A stretch of DNA of 52,536 bases from Alphaproteobacteria bacterium (GTDB lineage Bacteria > Pseudomonadota > Alphaproteobacteria > GCA-2731375), in NCBI GenBank assembly GCA_030746635.1, contig JASLMH010000008.1, forward strand, positions 1 to 52,536, in the 5' to 3' direction. A program made the position numbers and the translations under genes. The first letter of the stretch is position 1. The number at the start of each line of letters is the position of its first letter. The notes under the pieces are model-generated. The model was not told the origin of the DNA. It did not search any database and saw only the letters and a program-made list of their open reading frames with translations. This document shows positions 26,115 through 33,895 of the stretch, one piece after another.

Positions 26115-28076
26115 CTATTCCGCCGCTTCGGCCTCCGCCGAGGCGACCACGGCCAACAGTTGCCGGGGATCGACCTGGTCGCCCTCGGCCACCGCTACCT
26201 CCTCGACCACGCCGTCGGCACCGGCCTTGATCTCGTGCTCCATCTTCATGGCTTCCAGGATCACCAGGATCTGGCCGCGCTGCACCGCCGCGCCCGGCTC
26301 GGTCCGCACGGCGACGATGCGGCCGGCCATCGGCGCGATCAGCCGGCCGTCGCCCTCGCGTTCCTTGGCCGCCGCCAGTTCCGGGGTGAATTCATAGATC
26401 GCCAGGGCCTGGCCGCCCAGGTCCAGATGCAGGGTGTCGCCGTCGAAGGCGAAACGCGCCCGTTCCGCCAGGCCGTCGCATTCGAAGCGCACCTCGCCAT
26501 CGGCCACCGCGATCAAGTGCAGCGCCAAGGTCCCGGCCTCGCCCAGATCGACCTGGTAGCCGTCGGCGCCAGGCTTCAGCCTGGCCAGGCAGCCATCCTC
26601 GCCATGGCGCAGATCGAGCCGGATATCGACCGGCGAGGCCGAACGCCAATCGTCCTCGCCATGGGCGCTGTGGCGGTACAACAGCACCGCCGCCAGGGCC
26701 AGTTGCCGCGGCCCCGGCAGCGGCGGCGTCAGTTCCTCGGGCGGGAAATGGCTGGGAATGAAGGCAGTGGTGGCGCTGCCGTCGGCGAAGGCCGGATGCG
26801 CCAGTACGTCGAGCAGAAAGCCGCGATTGTTGGGCAGGCCCAAGAGTGCGGTGTCGGCCAGACCACGCAGCAGGCGGCGCCGCGCCTCCTCCCGGTCCCG
26901 GCCGTGGGCGATCACCTTGGCCACCATCGGATCGTAGAAGGGCGAGATCTCCTGGCCCTCGGCGATGCCGGTATCGACCCGCAATTCCGGCGACGGCCGC
27001 CAAGCCGCCACCCGACCGGTCTGCGGCAGGAAATCGGCGTAGGGATCCTCGGCGTACAACCGCACTTCGATGGCGTGGCCGTCGAAGCGCACCTGCTCCT
27101 GATCCAGGGGTAGTTCGCCGCCCGCCGCCACGTCCAGTTGCCAGGCCACCAGATCCTGGCCGGTGATCAGTTCGGTCACCGGATGTTCGACCTGCAGGCG
27201 AGTGTTCATCTCCAGGAAATAGAATTCGCCGTCGCCGCCGAGGAGGAACTCCACGGTACCGGCGCCGACATAGTGGATGGCCTTGGCGGCCGCCACCGCC
27301 GCCTCGCCCATGGCCCGGCGCAATTCCTCACTCACCGCCGGCGAGGGCGCCTCCTCCACCACCTTCTGATGGCGGCGCTGGATCGAACAGTCGCGCTCGC
27401 CCAGATGGATGCAATTGCCGTGGCCGTCGGCGAACACCTGGATCTCCACGTGGCGCGGTTCGATCACCGCCTTTTCCAGGATCAGTTCGCCCGAGCCGAA
27501 GGCATTCAAGGCCTCGGACCGGGCGCCGGATATCGCCGCCGCCAGGTCGTCGCCCGCATCGACCAGGCGCATGCCGCGGCCGCCGCCGCCGGCCGCCGCC
27601 TTGACCATCAGCGGAAAACCGACGTCTTCGGCCGCTTTGGCCAGGGCGCCGTCGTCCTGGTCGTCGCCGCTATAGCCCGGCACGCAGGGCACATGGGCAT
27701 GCTCCATGCGCAGTTTCGCCAGCCGCTTGTTGCCCATCAGCTCGATCGCGTCGGGGGGCGGGCCGATGAAGACCAGGCCGGCATCGGCGCAGGCTTGGGC
27801 GAATTCGGCGTTCTCGGCCAGAAAACCATAGCCGGGGTGCACGGCGTCGGCACCCGAGGCGGCGGCCGCGGCCAGCACCGCCTCGACCTTCAGGTAGGAC
27901 TCGGCCACCGGCGCCGGGCCGATGCAGACCGCCTGGTCGGCGAGCTGGACATGTGGGGCACCGGCGTCCGCCTCGCTGTACACCGCCACGGTGCGATAGC
28001 CCTTGGCGTGAGCCGAGCGCATGATCCGGCAGGCAATCTCGCCGCGGTTGGCGATCAGCACCTTGTGAAAGGCCAT
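26115..28076 (-). CDS. Acyl-CoA carboxylase biotin carboxylase / BCCP subunit (MCC/geranyl-CoA type)
   Basis: Alpha subunit of a biotin-dependent acyl-CoA carboxylase, 653 residues from the ATG at 28076 (GAAGGAAC upstream). Domains: biotin carboxylase N-terminal (FHKVLIANRGEIACRIMRSA), ATP-grasp with MVKAAAGGGGRGMRLV and FYFLEMNTRLQVEHPVTELI, biotin carboxylase C-terminal, a linker/BT domain, and a biotinyl domain with EAMKMEHEI near the end. Length and layout match 3-methylcrotonyl-, geranyl- or propionyl-CoA carboxylase alpha chains. Odd: no carboxyltransferase (beta) gene is found anywhere in the window, although the two are normally neighbours. Substrate depends on the missing beta chain. 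Confidence 0.92.
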   Translation of the reverse strand: MAFHKVLIANRGEIACRIMRSAHAKGYRTVAVYSEADAGAPHVQLADQAVCIGPAPVAESYLKVEAVLAAAAASGADAVHPGYGFLAENAEFAQACADAGLVFIGPPPDAIELMGNKRLAKLRMEHAHVPCVPGYSGDDQDDGALAKAAEDVGFPLMVKAAAGGGGRGMRLVDAGDDLAAAISGARSEALNAFGSGELILEKAVIEPRHVEIQVFADGHGNCIHLGERDCSIQRRHQKVVEEAPSPAVSEELRRAMGEAAVAAAKAIHYVGAGTVEFLLGGDGEFYFLEMNTRLQVEHPVTELITGQDLVAWQLDVAAGGELPLDQEQVRFDGHAIEVRLYAEDPYADFLPQTGRVAAWRPSPELRVDTGIAEGQEISPFYDPMVAKVIAHGRDREEARRRLLRGLADTALLGLPNNRGFLLDVLAHPAFADGSATTAFIPSHFPPEELTPPLPGPRQLALAAVLLYRHSAHGEDDWRSASPVDIRLDLRHGEDGCLARLKPGADGYQVDLGEAGTLALHLIAVADGEVRFECDGLAERARFAFDGDTLHLDLGGQALAIYEFTPELAAAKEREGDGRLIAPMAGRIVAVRTEPGAAVQRGQILVILEAMKMEHEIKAGADGVVEEVAVAEGDQVDPRQLLAVVASAEAEAAE

Positions 28077-28119
28077 GGTGTCGGGTTCCTTCGTTACAGC
28101 CCTGGGCAAAGGATAGAGG

Positions 28120-29280
28120 TTATTTGTTCCGCCGCGACGGCAGAGTGCCCATGTATTTGCTGATGATCTGCAGCATCACCTCGTCGGCGCCGCCGCCGAT
28201 CGACAACAACCGGCCGTCGCGATACAGCCGGCTGATCTTGCTTTCCCACATATAGCCCATGCCGCCCCAGTATTGCAGGCAACCGTCGGCCACCTGCCGC
28301 ACCAGGCGGCCGCCCTTCAGCTTGGCCATCGAGGCCAGGTAGGTCACGTCCTCGCCCGCCACCATGCCCTCGGCGGCGCGGTAGATCAGCGAGCGCAGCA
28401 ACTCGACCTCGGTCTGCAATTCGGCCAGGCGGAAATGCACCACCTGATTGTCGAGCACCGAACCGCCGAAGATCTTCCGCTCGCGGGTGTACTCGATGGT
28501 CTCCTCGATGGCCTTCTCCATCGGCCGCAGCAGGGTAACGGCGCCCCACAGCCGCTCCTCCTGGAACTGGATCATCTGATAGGTGAAGCCCTCGCCTTCC
28601 TGGCCGATCAGGTTGCGCCTGGGCACCCGGACGTCGTCGAAATGAATGAGCGCGGTGTCCGAGGCCCGCATGCCAAGTTTGTTCAGGGTGCGTTCGACGC
28701 TGACGCCGGGCGTGTCCATCGGCACGCAGATCAGCGATTTGTTGCGGTGCATCTGGCCGTCGGAGGTATTGCACAAAAGGCAAATCCAATCGGCCTGGGC
28801 GCCGTTGGTGATGAACATCTTCTGGCCGTTGATCAGGTAGTCGTCGCCGTCGTGCCGGGCGTTGGTCTTGATCGCGGCGACGTCGGAGCCGGCGCCCGGC
28901 TCGGTCACGCCGACGCAGGCCACCATGTCGCCGGCGATCGCCGGGGCCAGGAAGTCCCGGCGCAACTCGTCCGAGCCGAAACGGGCCAGGGCCGGCGTCG
29001 CCATGTCGGTCTGCACGCCGACGGCCATCGGCACCGAGCCGTGATCGGCGGTGCCGATCTCCTCGGCGAAGGCGATGACGTAGGAATAATCCAGGCCCAT
29101 GCCGCCGAAGGCCTCGGGCTTGTTGATGCCGAGAAAACCCTGGCCGCCCATCTTCTTGAACAGTTCGTGGGCCGGGAAGGCGTCTTGCTCTTCCCAGTCG
29201 TCGACGTGGGGATTGATCTCGGTCTCGACGAAGCGGCGCACCGAGCGCCGCAATTCGTCCTGTTGTTCGCCGAAAAGCAT
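28120..29280 (-). CDS. Acyl-CoA dehydrogenase, AtuD-like, downstream copy of a tandem pair
   Basis: FAD-linked acyl-CoA dehydrogenase of 386 residues, a close paralogue of the next gene upstream. They share long blocks such as GINKPE-FGGMGLDYSY, VGVQTDMATPALAR, FQEERLWGAV and GGADEVMLQIISKYMG. The flavin loop is VGVTEPGAGSDVAAIKTNAR. The C-terminal base position is Gly (SIGGGADE) and a Glu is present in QFQEERL. The closing IGGGADEVM pattern and the QYWGGMGYM motif recall citronellyl-CoA dehydrogenase (AtuD) of acyclic terpene degradation, but branched-chain acyl-CoA substrates are equally possible. It is 10 bp after its paralogue. Confidence 0.92.
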   Translation of the reverse strand: MLFGEQQDELRRSVRRFVETEINPHVDDWEEQDAFPAHELFKKMGGQGFLGINKPEAFGGMGLDYSYVIAFAEEIGTADHGSVPMAVGVQTDMATPALARFGSDELRRDFLAPAIAGDMVACVGVTEPGAGSDVAAIKTNARHDGDDYLINGQKMFITNGAQADWICLLCNTSDGQMHRNKSLICVPMDTPGVSVERTLNKLGMRASDTALIHFDDVRVPRRNLIGQEGEGFTYQMIQFQEERLWGAVTLLRPMEKAIEETIEYTRERKIFGGSVLDNQVVHFRLAELQTEVELLRSLIYRAAEGMVAGEDVTYLASMAKLKGGRLVRQVADGCLQYWGGMGYMWESKISRLYRDGRLLSIGGGADEVMLQIISKYMGTLPSRRNK

Positions 29281-29290
29281 CGCCCAGGCC

Positions 29291-30451
29291 CTATCTGTTC
29301 CGCAGGTCGGGCAGGATGCCCATGTATTTGCTGATGATCTGCAGCATCACTTCATCGGCGCCGCCGCCGATCGAGCCAAGGCGGGAATCGCGGTAGGCAC
29401 GGCTGATCCGGCTTTCCCACATGTAGCCCATGCCGCCCCAGTACTGCAGGCAGGCGTCGGTCAACTCGCGGCCCAGCCGCCCGGCCTTCAACTTGGCCAT
29501 CGAGGCCAGCCTGGTGACATCCTCGCCGTTGACGATGCCCTCGGCCGCCCGATAGCAGAGCGAACGCAACAGTTCGACCTCGGTCTGCAACTCGGCCATG
29601 CGGAAGTGCACCACCTGGTTGTCGAGCACCGAGCCGCCGAAGATCTGCCGCTCGCGGGTATAGTCGATGGTCTGGGCGATCAGCCCTTCGAAGCCCTTCA
29701 CCGACTTGACGGCGCCCCACAGGCGCTCTTCCTGGAATTGCTGCATCTGGTAGATGAAGCCCAGGTCTTCCTCGCCGATGCGGTTGCGTTGCGGCACCCG
29801 GACGTCCTCGAAGAAGATCTGCGCCGTGTCGGACGACCACATGCCCAGTTTCTTCAACTTGCGGGCCACGGTGACCCCGGGGGCATCCATGGGCACGGCG
29901 ATCAGCGTCTTGTTCTTGTGCACGGGGCCGTCGGAGGTGTTGGCGAGGAGGCAGATCCAGTCGGCCTGCACCCCGTTGGTGGTCCACATCTTGCCGCCGT
30001 CGATGACGTAGTCGTCGCCGTCCTTGCGGGCGGTGGTCTTGATCGAGGCGACGTCGGAACCCGCCCCGACCTCCGAGACGCCGAGGCAGGCGACGTAGTC
30101 GCCGGCGATCGATGGCGTCAGGAACTCGCGCCGCACCTCGTCGGAACCGTGGCGGGCCAGGGCCGGCGTCGCCATGTCGGTTTGCACGCCGATCGCCATG
30201 GGCACGCCACCGCAACTGATCAGGCCCAACTCCTCGATCATCACCATGGCATAGGAGTAGTCCAGGCCCATGCCGCCGAATTCCTCGGGCTTGTTGATGC
30301 CCAACAGGCCCAGATCGCCCATCTTCTTGAACAGCTCGTGGGCCGGGAAGATCTCGTCGTCCTCCCAGGCCTCGACGTGGGGATTGACCTCCGCTTCGAC
30401 GAAGCGGGCGACGGTGCGGCGGATTTCCTCGTGCTGTTCGGTGAATTGCAT
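29291..30451 (-). CDS. Acyl-CoA dehydrogenase, AtuD-like, upstream copy of a tandem pair
   Basis: 386-residue acyl-CoA dehydrogenase, the first of the tandem pair. Motifs: GVSEVGAGSDVASIKTTARK (flavin loop), DDYVIDGGKMWTTNGVQADW, DVRVPQRNRIGEEDLGF and the C-terminal SIGGGADEVMLQIISKYMG. In the pair the pocket-lining stretch differs (EELGLISCGG versus EEIGTADHGS; KMWTTNG versus KMFITNG), which could give distinct chain or branch preference. The ATG follows AGGAT and lies 26 bp after the SDR gene. Retention of both copies side by side argues for two dehydrogenation steps or different substrates. Confidence 0.92.
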   Translation of the reverse strand: MQFTEQHEEIRRTVARFVEAEVNPHVEAWEDDEIFPAHELFKKMGDLGLLGINKPEEFGGMGLDYSYAMVMIEELGLISCGGVPMAIGVQTDMATPALARHGSDEVRREFLTPSIAGDYVACLGVSEVGAGSDVASIKTTARKDGDDYVIDGGKMWTTNGVQADWICLLANTSDGPVHKNKTLIAVPMDAPGVTVARKLKKLGMWSSDTAQIFFEDVRVPQRNRIGEEDLGFIYQMQQFQEERLWGAVKSVKGFEGLIAQTIDYTRERQIFGGSVLDNQVVHFRMAELQTEVELLRSLCYRAAEGIVNGEDVTRLASMAKLKAGRLGRELTDACLQYWGGMGYMWESRISRAYRDSRLGSIGGGADEVMLQIISKYMGILPDLRNR

Positions 30452-30477
30452 ATCCTACGTCTCCTCGGCCGCGGGCC

Positions 30478-31356
30478 TCATTCGTCGTCCGCCTTCGCCG
30501 CCTTCCGGTCCAGATGGTCGCGATGGAAGCCGGCGAAATGACGGTTCCCCGGACCGTCGGGCAGCGGGTAGTTGAGCGGCGCGTTGGGGGCGCCGCCGTC
30601 GACCCGGATGCAGCCGCCGGTGATATAGGCCGCCGCCGGACTGAGCAGGAAAACGATGGCGGCGGCCACTTCCGCCTCGCGGCCCAGGCGCCGCAGCGGC
30701 ACGCATTTGTCCAGCGAACGGAACCAGTCCGCCGTCTTGCCGTCGTAGGTCTCGAAGCCCGAGGTCTCGACCCAGCCCGGCGCCACCGAATTGACCCGCA
30801 CGCCGAAGCGCCCCCATTCCACGGCGGCGGTCATGGTGAAGTTCTCCATGCCGCCGCGGGCGGCGCCGGAATGGCCCATGGTCGGCATCGACATCCAATG
30901 ATCGGCGGTGATGTTGACGATGGCGCCGCCGCCGTTCGGCTTCATGGACTGGCGAAAGACCTCGCGGGCCATCAGGAAACCGCCCGTCAGGTTGGTGCGC
31001 ACCACGGTTTCCCAGCCCTTCTGGCTGATCTCCTCCAAGGGCGCGGTGTACTGACCGCCGGCGTTGTTGACCAGGCCGAAGATCGGCCCGTCGCGGCCGA
31101 CGATCATGTCGACGGCGGCGATCACGTCATCCTCGACCCGGATATCGAGCGGTTGGATGTCGGCATGGCCGCCATCCTCGATGATCTCGGCCTGGGCCTG
31201 TTCCAGCCTGGCCTGGTCGCGGCCGATCAGCACCACCTTGGCGCCCAAAAAGGCCAGTTCATGGGCCGTACAGCGGCCGATGCCGCTGCCGCCACCGGTG
31301 ACGATGATGGTCTCGCCGGCGAACAGCCCGGATTGGAAAACAGAGCCGTACGGCAT
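30478..31356 (-). CDS. SDR oxidoreductase, enoyl/dienoyl-CoA reductase-like (AtuB/PECR group)
   Basis: Short-chain dehydrogenase/reductase, 292 residues, first gene of the acyl-CoA run. Cofactor motif TGGGSGIGRCTAHEL (about 20-34), FGLVNNAGGQYTAP, and the C-terminal AAYITGGCIRVDGGAPNAPL. The usual catalytic YxxxK is absent: the aligned stretch is HSGAARGGMENF, which puts Ser and Arg at the Tyr and Lys positions. The same HSGAAR pattern is typical of peroxisomal trans-2-enoyl-CoA reductase and of AtuB-like proteins. Reduction or oxidation of an acyl-CoA pathway intermediate is likely; direction and substrate are unknown. Confidence 0.88.
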   Translation of the reverse strand: MPYGSVFQSGLFAGETIIVTGGGSGIGRCTAHELAFLGAKVVLIGRDQARLEQAQAEIIEDGGHADIQPLDIRVEDDVIAAVDMIVGRDGPIFGLVNNAGGQYTAPLEEISQKGWETVVRTNLTGGFLMAREVFRQSMKPNGGGAIVNITADHWMSMPTMGHSGAARGGMENFTMTAAVEWGRFGVRVNSVAPGWVETSGFETYDGKTADWFRSLDKCVPLRRLGREAEVAAAIVFLLSPAAAYITGGCIRVDGGAPNAPLNYPLPDGPGNRHFAGFHRDHLDRKAAKADDE

Positions 31357-31450
31357 GCCCTCTCTCTGCTTGAAAGCGGCGGAAGCGCCTTATTTTAGCG
31401 CCTTTCGCCGTTGTTGGATGCGCCAAAAAGGCGCTCGATCCGGAAGCTAT

Positions 31451-31472
31451 TTGACGTTTACGTTAACGTCAA
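31451..31472. promoter_or_regulatory. LiuR-like operator (TTGACGTT-N6-AACGTCAA)
   Basis: A perfect 8+8 inverted repeat with a 6-bp spacer (TACGTT) in the 217-bp divergent gap between the SDR gene and the SCP2 gene, 95 bp and 101 bp from their starts. Both half sites look like -35 elements (TTGACG). The sequence resembles boxes I associate with MerR-family LiuR regulators of branched-chain amino acid and acyl-CoA catabolism. No regulator gene of that family is in the window. It is the obvious candidate control site for the seven-gene acyl-CoA operon and the SCP2 gene. Confidence 0.6.
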
Positions 31473-31573
31473 GTACGCGGCCGGCACTTCCGTCATTGCC
31501 TTCATACCGGGAAGGCATTATCTGGTGCCTTGGACAACATGGCCATGCGCCGTTTCAACCGGAAAGATGAGAT

Positions 31574-31876
31574 ATGAGTTTACAACAGATCACCGAAGGC
31601 ATGCGCGAACGGGTGGGCGAGGATTGCGGCCTGGGCGCCAAGGTCAAATGGGATTTCGGCGACGACGGCCAGGTCCTGCTGGATGCCTCTCAGGTGCCCA
31701 ACGTGGTGTCGAACGACGACGGCGAGGCCGATTGCACCCTGAAGATCACCATGGACGACTTCATGGCCATGACCGCCGGTGAGCTGGACGGCACCACCGC
31801 CTTCATGATGGGAAAATTGAAGATCGAGGGCGACATGGGCATCGCCATGCGCCTGCAAAGCGTGCTCAACGGCTGA
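31574..31876 (+). CDS. SCP2 sterol-binding domain protein
   Basis: A 100-residue single-domain SCP2-like lipid/acyl-CoA carrier. The signature is the central LKITMDDFMAMTAGELDGTT followed by AFMMGKLKIEGDMGIAMRL (residues about 75-93). There is no signal peptide, so it is cytoplasmic. It is transcribed divergently from the acyl-CoA dehydrogenase operon across the inverted-repeat operator, which supports a role in binding hydrophobic acyl-CoA intermediates of that pathway. Confidence 0.88.
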   Translation: MSLQQITEGMRERVGEDCGLGAKVKWDFGDDGQVLLDASQVPNVVSNDDGEADCTLKITMDDFMAMTAGELDGTTAFMMGKLKIEGDMGIAMRLQSVLNG

Positions 31877-31916
31877 ATTACCGCAAAGTCCAAGAAAACG
31901 GGGTGCGCCGCTCGGT

Positions 31917-32390
31917 TCAGAACCAGCGGCGCACCTTGTTTTTGTAGGCCAGGTACGGCTCGCCGAACTTGGCCTCCAGATAGCGTTCCTCGCGCCGGAT
32001 CACGCCGTAGTGCATGATCACCAGCAAGGGCACCAGCAGGGCCAGCAGCCACACACTGTCGATGGCGACGGCGAGGCCGAGGAAGATCAGCACCAGGCCG
32101 AGGTAGATCGGATTGCGGCTGAGGCGGTAGGGACCGTCGGTGACCACCGCCTTCGCCGGCAGGTAGGTCGGCACATTGGTGCCGGCGTTGCGAAAGCGCC
32201 GGAACGCCAGGGCCAGCAAGGCCACGCCGCCGGCGATCAGCATCAGGCCGACCGGATACTGCACGGTGTTGGGCAGCCACGGCACCGGCTTGAAATAGTC
32301 CAGTACCAGGCCCATGCCCAGGGCGGCCAGGAACAGCCGCGGCGGGCGGGCGATGACGCCCGGGTTATCGATTTCATTCATCGTCGACAT
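31917..32390 (-). CDS. Isoprenylcysteine carboxyl methyltransferase-like membrane protein
   Basis: Integral membrane methyltransferase-family protein of 157 residues with about four hydrophobic segments. The ICMT/PEMT signature is complete: TDGPYRLSRNPIYLGL (about 95-110) and the C-terminal RREERYLEAKFGEPYLAYK. I take the ATG at 32390 (GGAGG five bases upstream); neighbouring ATGs at 32393 and 32381 are alternatives. Bacterial members methylate unknown lipids or small molecules, so the substrate is not assigned. It is convergent with the SCP2 gene. Confidence 0.85.
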   Translation of the reverse strand: MSTMNEIDNPGVIARPPRLFLAALGMGLVLDYFKPVPWLPNTVQYPVGLMLIAGGVALLALAFRRFRNAGTNVPTYLPAKAVVTDGPYRLSRNPIYLGLVLIFLGLAVAIDSVWLLALLVPLLVIMHYGVIRREERYLEAKFGEPYLAYKNKVRRWF

Positions 32391-32454
32391 CATAGCCTCC
32401 GTGGGCGGCAACGGCGGGCCGACACCGTGCGAAGGCGCCGGCCCGTCCCGACCG

Positions 32455-32994
32455 CTAGTGCCAGCGGCCGCGCCGGTGCGAGGTCAACTCGTCCAGCGCC
32501 TTCTTCTGCTTGTCGTCCAGAGTGCCGTAAAAGGCATCGAAGGCCGGCCGCACCTCGACCACCACGTCCAGGCCGGTGCGCAGCAAGGTCTCGGCCAGCG
32601 CCAGCTTTTCGGTGGCGCCGTGCGGCCTATCGAACCCCTTGAGCTCGCCGCAGGCGGTACCGACGCGCTCGCTGCCGGTACGCAGGGCGGTGGCCAGGTC
32701 GTCCCAGGCGGCCCGCTGCGGCGGCGTGAAGGACATGAAGTTCTCGACGAACGAGATCATATGGTCCAGATGCTCGCCGCGGTCCTCGCCGCACAGCCGA
32801 GCCATGCCTCGGCCGTGCTTGCCGCGCCAGCCATGGCCCCAGCCGGCCGGCGTGGCGCCGAACATGGCGGAGGCGGCCGAGGCTTCGGCGGCATGCAGGC
32901 CCAGATCGGGGCTGAGGGACAGGCTGGTGGCGGCAACGGCGGCAACGGCCACGACGCCGACCCCGGCCGAAATAAAGGCGATTTTGCGATTCAT
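32455..32994 (-). CDS. Spy/CpxP-like periplasmic LTxxQ-type protein
   Basis: Exported helical protein of 179 residues from the ATG at 32994 (GGAG at 8-11 bp upstream; the frame stays open to 33105 but family features begin here). Signal peptide MNRKIAFISAGVGVVAVAAV, then a His/Gly-rich linker (WGHGWRGKHGRGM) that could bind metal. The helical Spy/CpxP-like core has FTPPQRAAWDDLATAL and GTLDDKQKKALDEL in place of LTxxQ. Such proteins act as periplasmic chaperones or stress/metal sensors. It is divergent from the two-component system, an arrangement typical of a target and modulator of that system. Confidence 0.82.
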   Translation of the reverse strand: MNRKIAFISAGVGVVAVAAVAATSLSLSPDLGLHAAEASAASAMFGATPAGWGHGWRGKHGRGMARLCGEDRGEHLDHMISFVENFMSFTPPQRAAWDDLATALRTGSERVGTACGELKGFDRPHGATEKLALAETLLRTGLDVVVEVRPAFDAFYGTLDDKQKKALDELTSHRRGRWH

Positions 32995-33084
32995 CTCTGT
33001 TCTCCATCTGTCAAATCCGGCTCGTGCCGTACGCCAAGGATTTAGGGAGTGGATGTTTCGGCCGCATGTCGGCGGCTGGGGCAT

Positions 33085-33105
33085 TTGGTAACGCAGCGTT
33101 GCCAA
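33085..33105. promoter_or_regulatory. 21-bp imperfect palindrome between spy-like gene and response regulator
   Basis: TTGGtAACGC and its near-complement GCGTTgCCAA around a central A: ten pairs with one mismatch. It lies in the 181-bp divergent promoter gap, 70 bp from the response regulator start and 90 bp from the Spy-like start. It is a candidate operator for the response regulator, though OmpR-family regulators usually bind direct repeats; an unrelated dimeric regulator or a hairpin is possible. Confidence 0.45.
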
Positions 33106-33175
33106 GCCGGGCGCCGCAACACTTCGTTACAAAAAACCACCGGCAAGGCCCGACGCCTCGCCTAATATCCAGGCC

Positions 33176-33895
33176 ATGAACGCCTCGCCCCATATCCTGG
33201 TGGTCGACGACGACCGCGAGATCCGCGACCTGCTGGCGCGCTTCCTGCGCAAGCACGGCTATCGCGTCGACGTGGCGGCGGATGGCCGGGCGATGCTGGA
33301 GCATCTCGACGGCGGCCGCTTCGATCTGGTGGTGCTGGACCTGATGCTGCCGGGCGAGGACGGCCTGTCGCTATGCCGGCGGGTACGGGTGGAATCGCAT
33401 CTGCCGATCATCATGCTGACGGCGATCGGCGAGGAGACAGATCGCATCATCGGCCTGGAGATGGGCGCCGACGACTATTTGGCCAAGCCCTTCAATCCCC
33501 GCGAACTGCTGGCCCGCATCCGGGCCGTGTTGCGCCGGGCCGGCAGCGCGCCGGCGCCGTCGGAGGCGGCCAGCGACGACATCCTTGGCTTCGAGGGCTG
33601 GCGCCTCGATCTGTCCCGCCGGCAACTGCACTCGCCCGACGACGCCCTGGTCGATCTGACCGCCGGCGAGTTCGAACTGCTGGCGGCCCTGGCGGCGCAC
33701 CCGCAGCGGGTGTTGAGCCGCGAGCAGTTGCTGGACCTGACCCGGGGCCGCGCCGCCGTGCCCTATGACCGGGCAATCGACGTCGGCATCAGCCGCCTGC
33801 GGCAGAAGATCGAGGCCGACGCCAAGAACCCGGCCATCATCAAGACGGTACGCGGCGGCGGCTATGTCTTCGCCGCCAAGGTGGCAAGACCGTGA
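33176..33895 (+). CDS. OmpR/PhoB-family response regulator
   Basis: DNA-binding response regulator, 239 residues. The receiver domain has the acidic pair VVDDDREIRD (about 10-13), phospho-acceptor in VVLDLMLPGEDG (about Asp56), Thr in IMLTAIG and Lys in YLAKPFNPREL. The winged-helix domain carries VDLTAGEFELLAAL and the C-terminal IKTVRGGGYVFAAKV. The stop overlaps the kinase start by 4 bases (GTGA). With the Spy-like gene upstream and divergent, an envelope or metal-stress response is the likely theme, but no signal can be read from the sequence. Confidence 0.94.
   Translation: MNASPHILVVDDDREIRDLLARFLRKHGYRVDVAADGRAMLEHLDGGRFDLVVLDLMLPGEDGLSLCRRVRVESHLPIIMLTAIGEETDRIIGLEMGADDYLAKPFNPRELLARIRAVLRRAGSAPAPSEAASDDILGFEGWRLDLSRRQLHSPDDALVDLTAGEFELLAALAAHPQRVLSREQLLDLTRGRAAVPYDRAIDVGISRLRQKIEADAKNPAIIKTVRGGGYVFAAKVARP

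Noticed and set aside
23817..27113. 1098-codon plus-strand open frame across the acyl-CoA dehydrogenase, CurA and carboxylase genes
   Set aside because: It runs antisense through three well-supported genes and their gaps and has low-complexity His/Gln/Gly composition.
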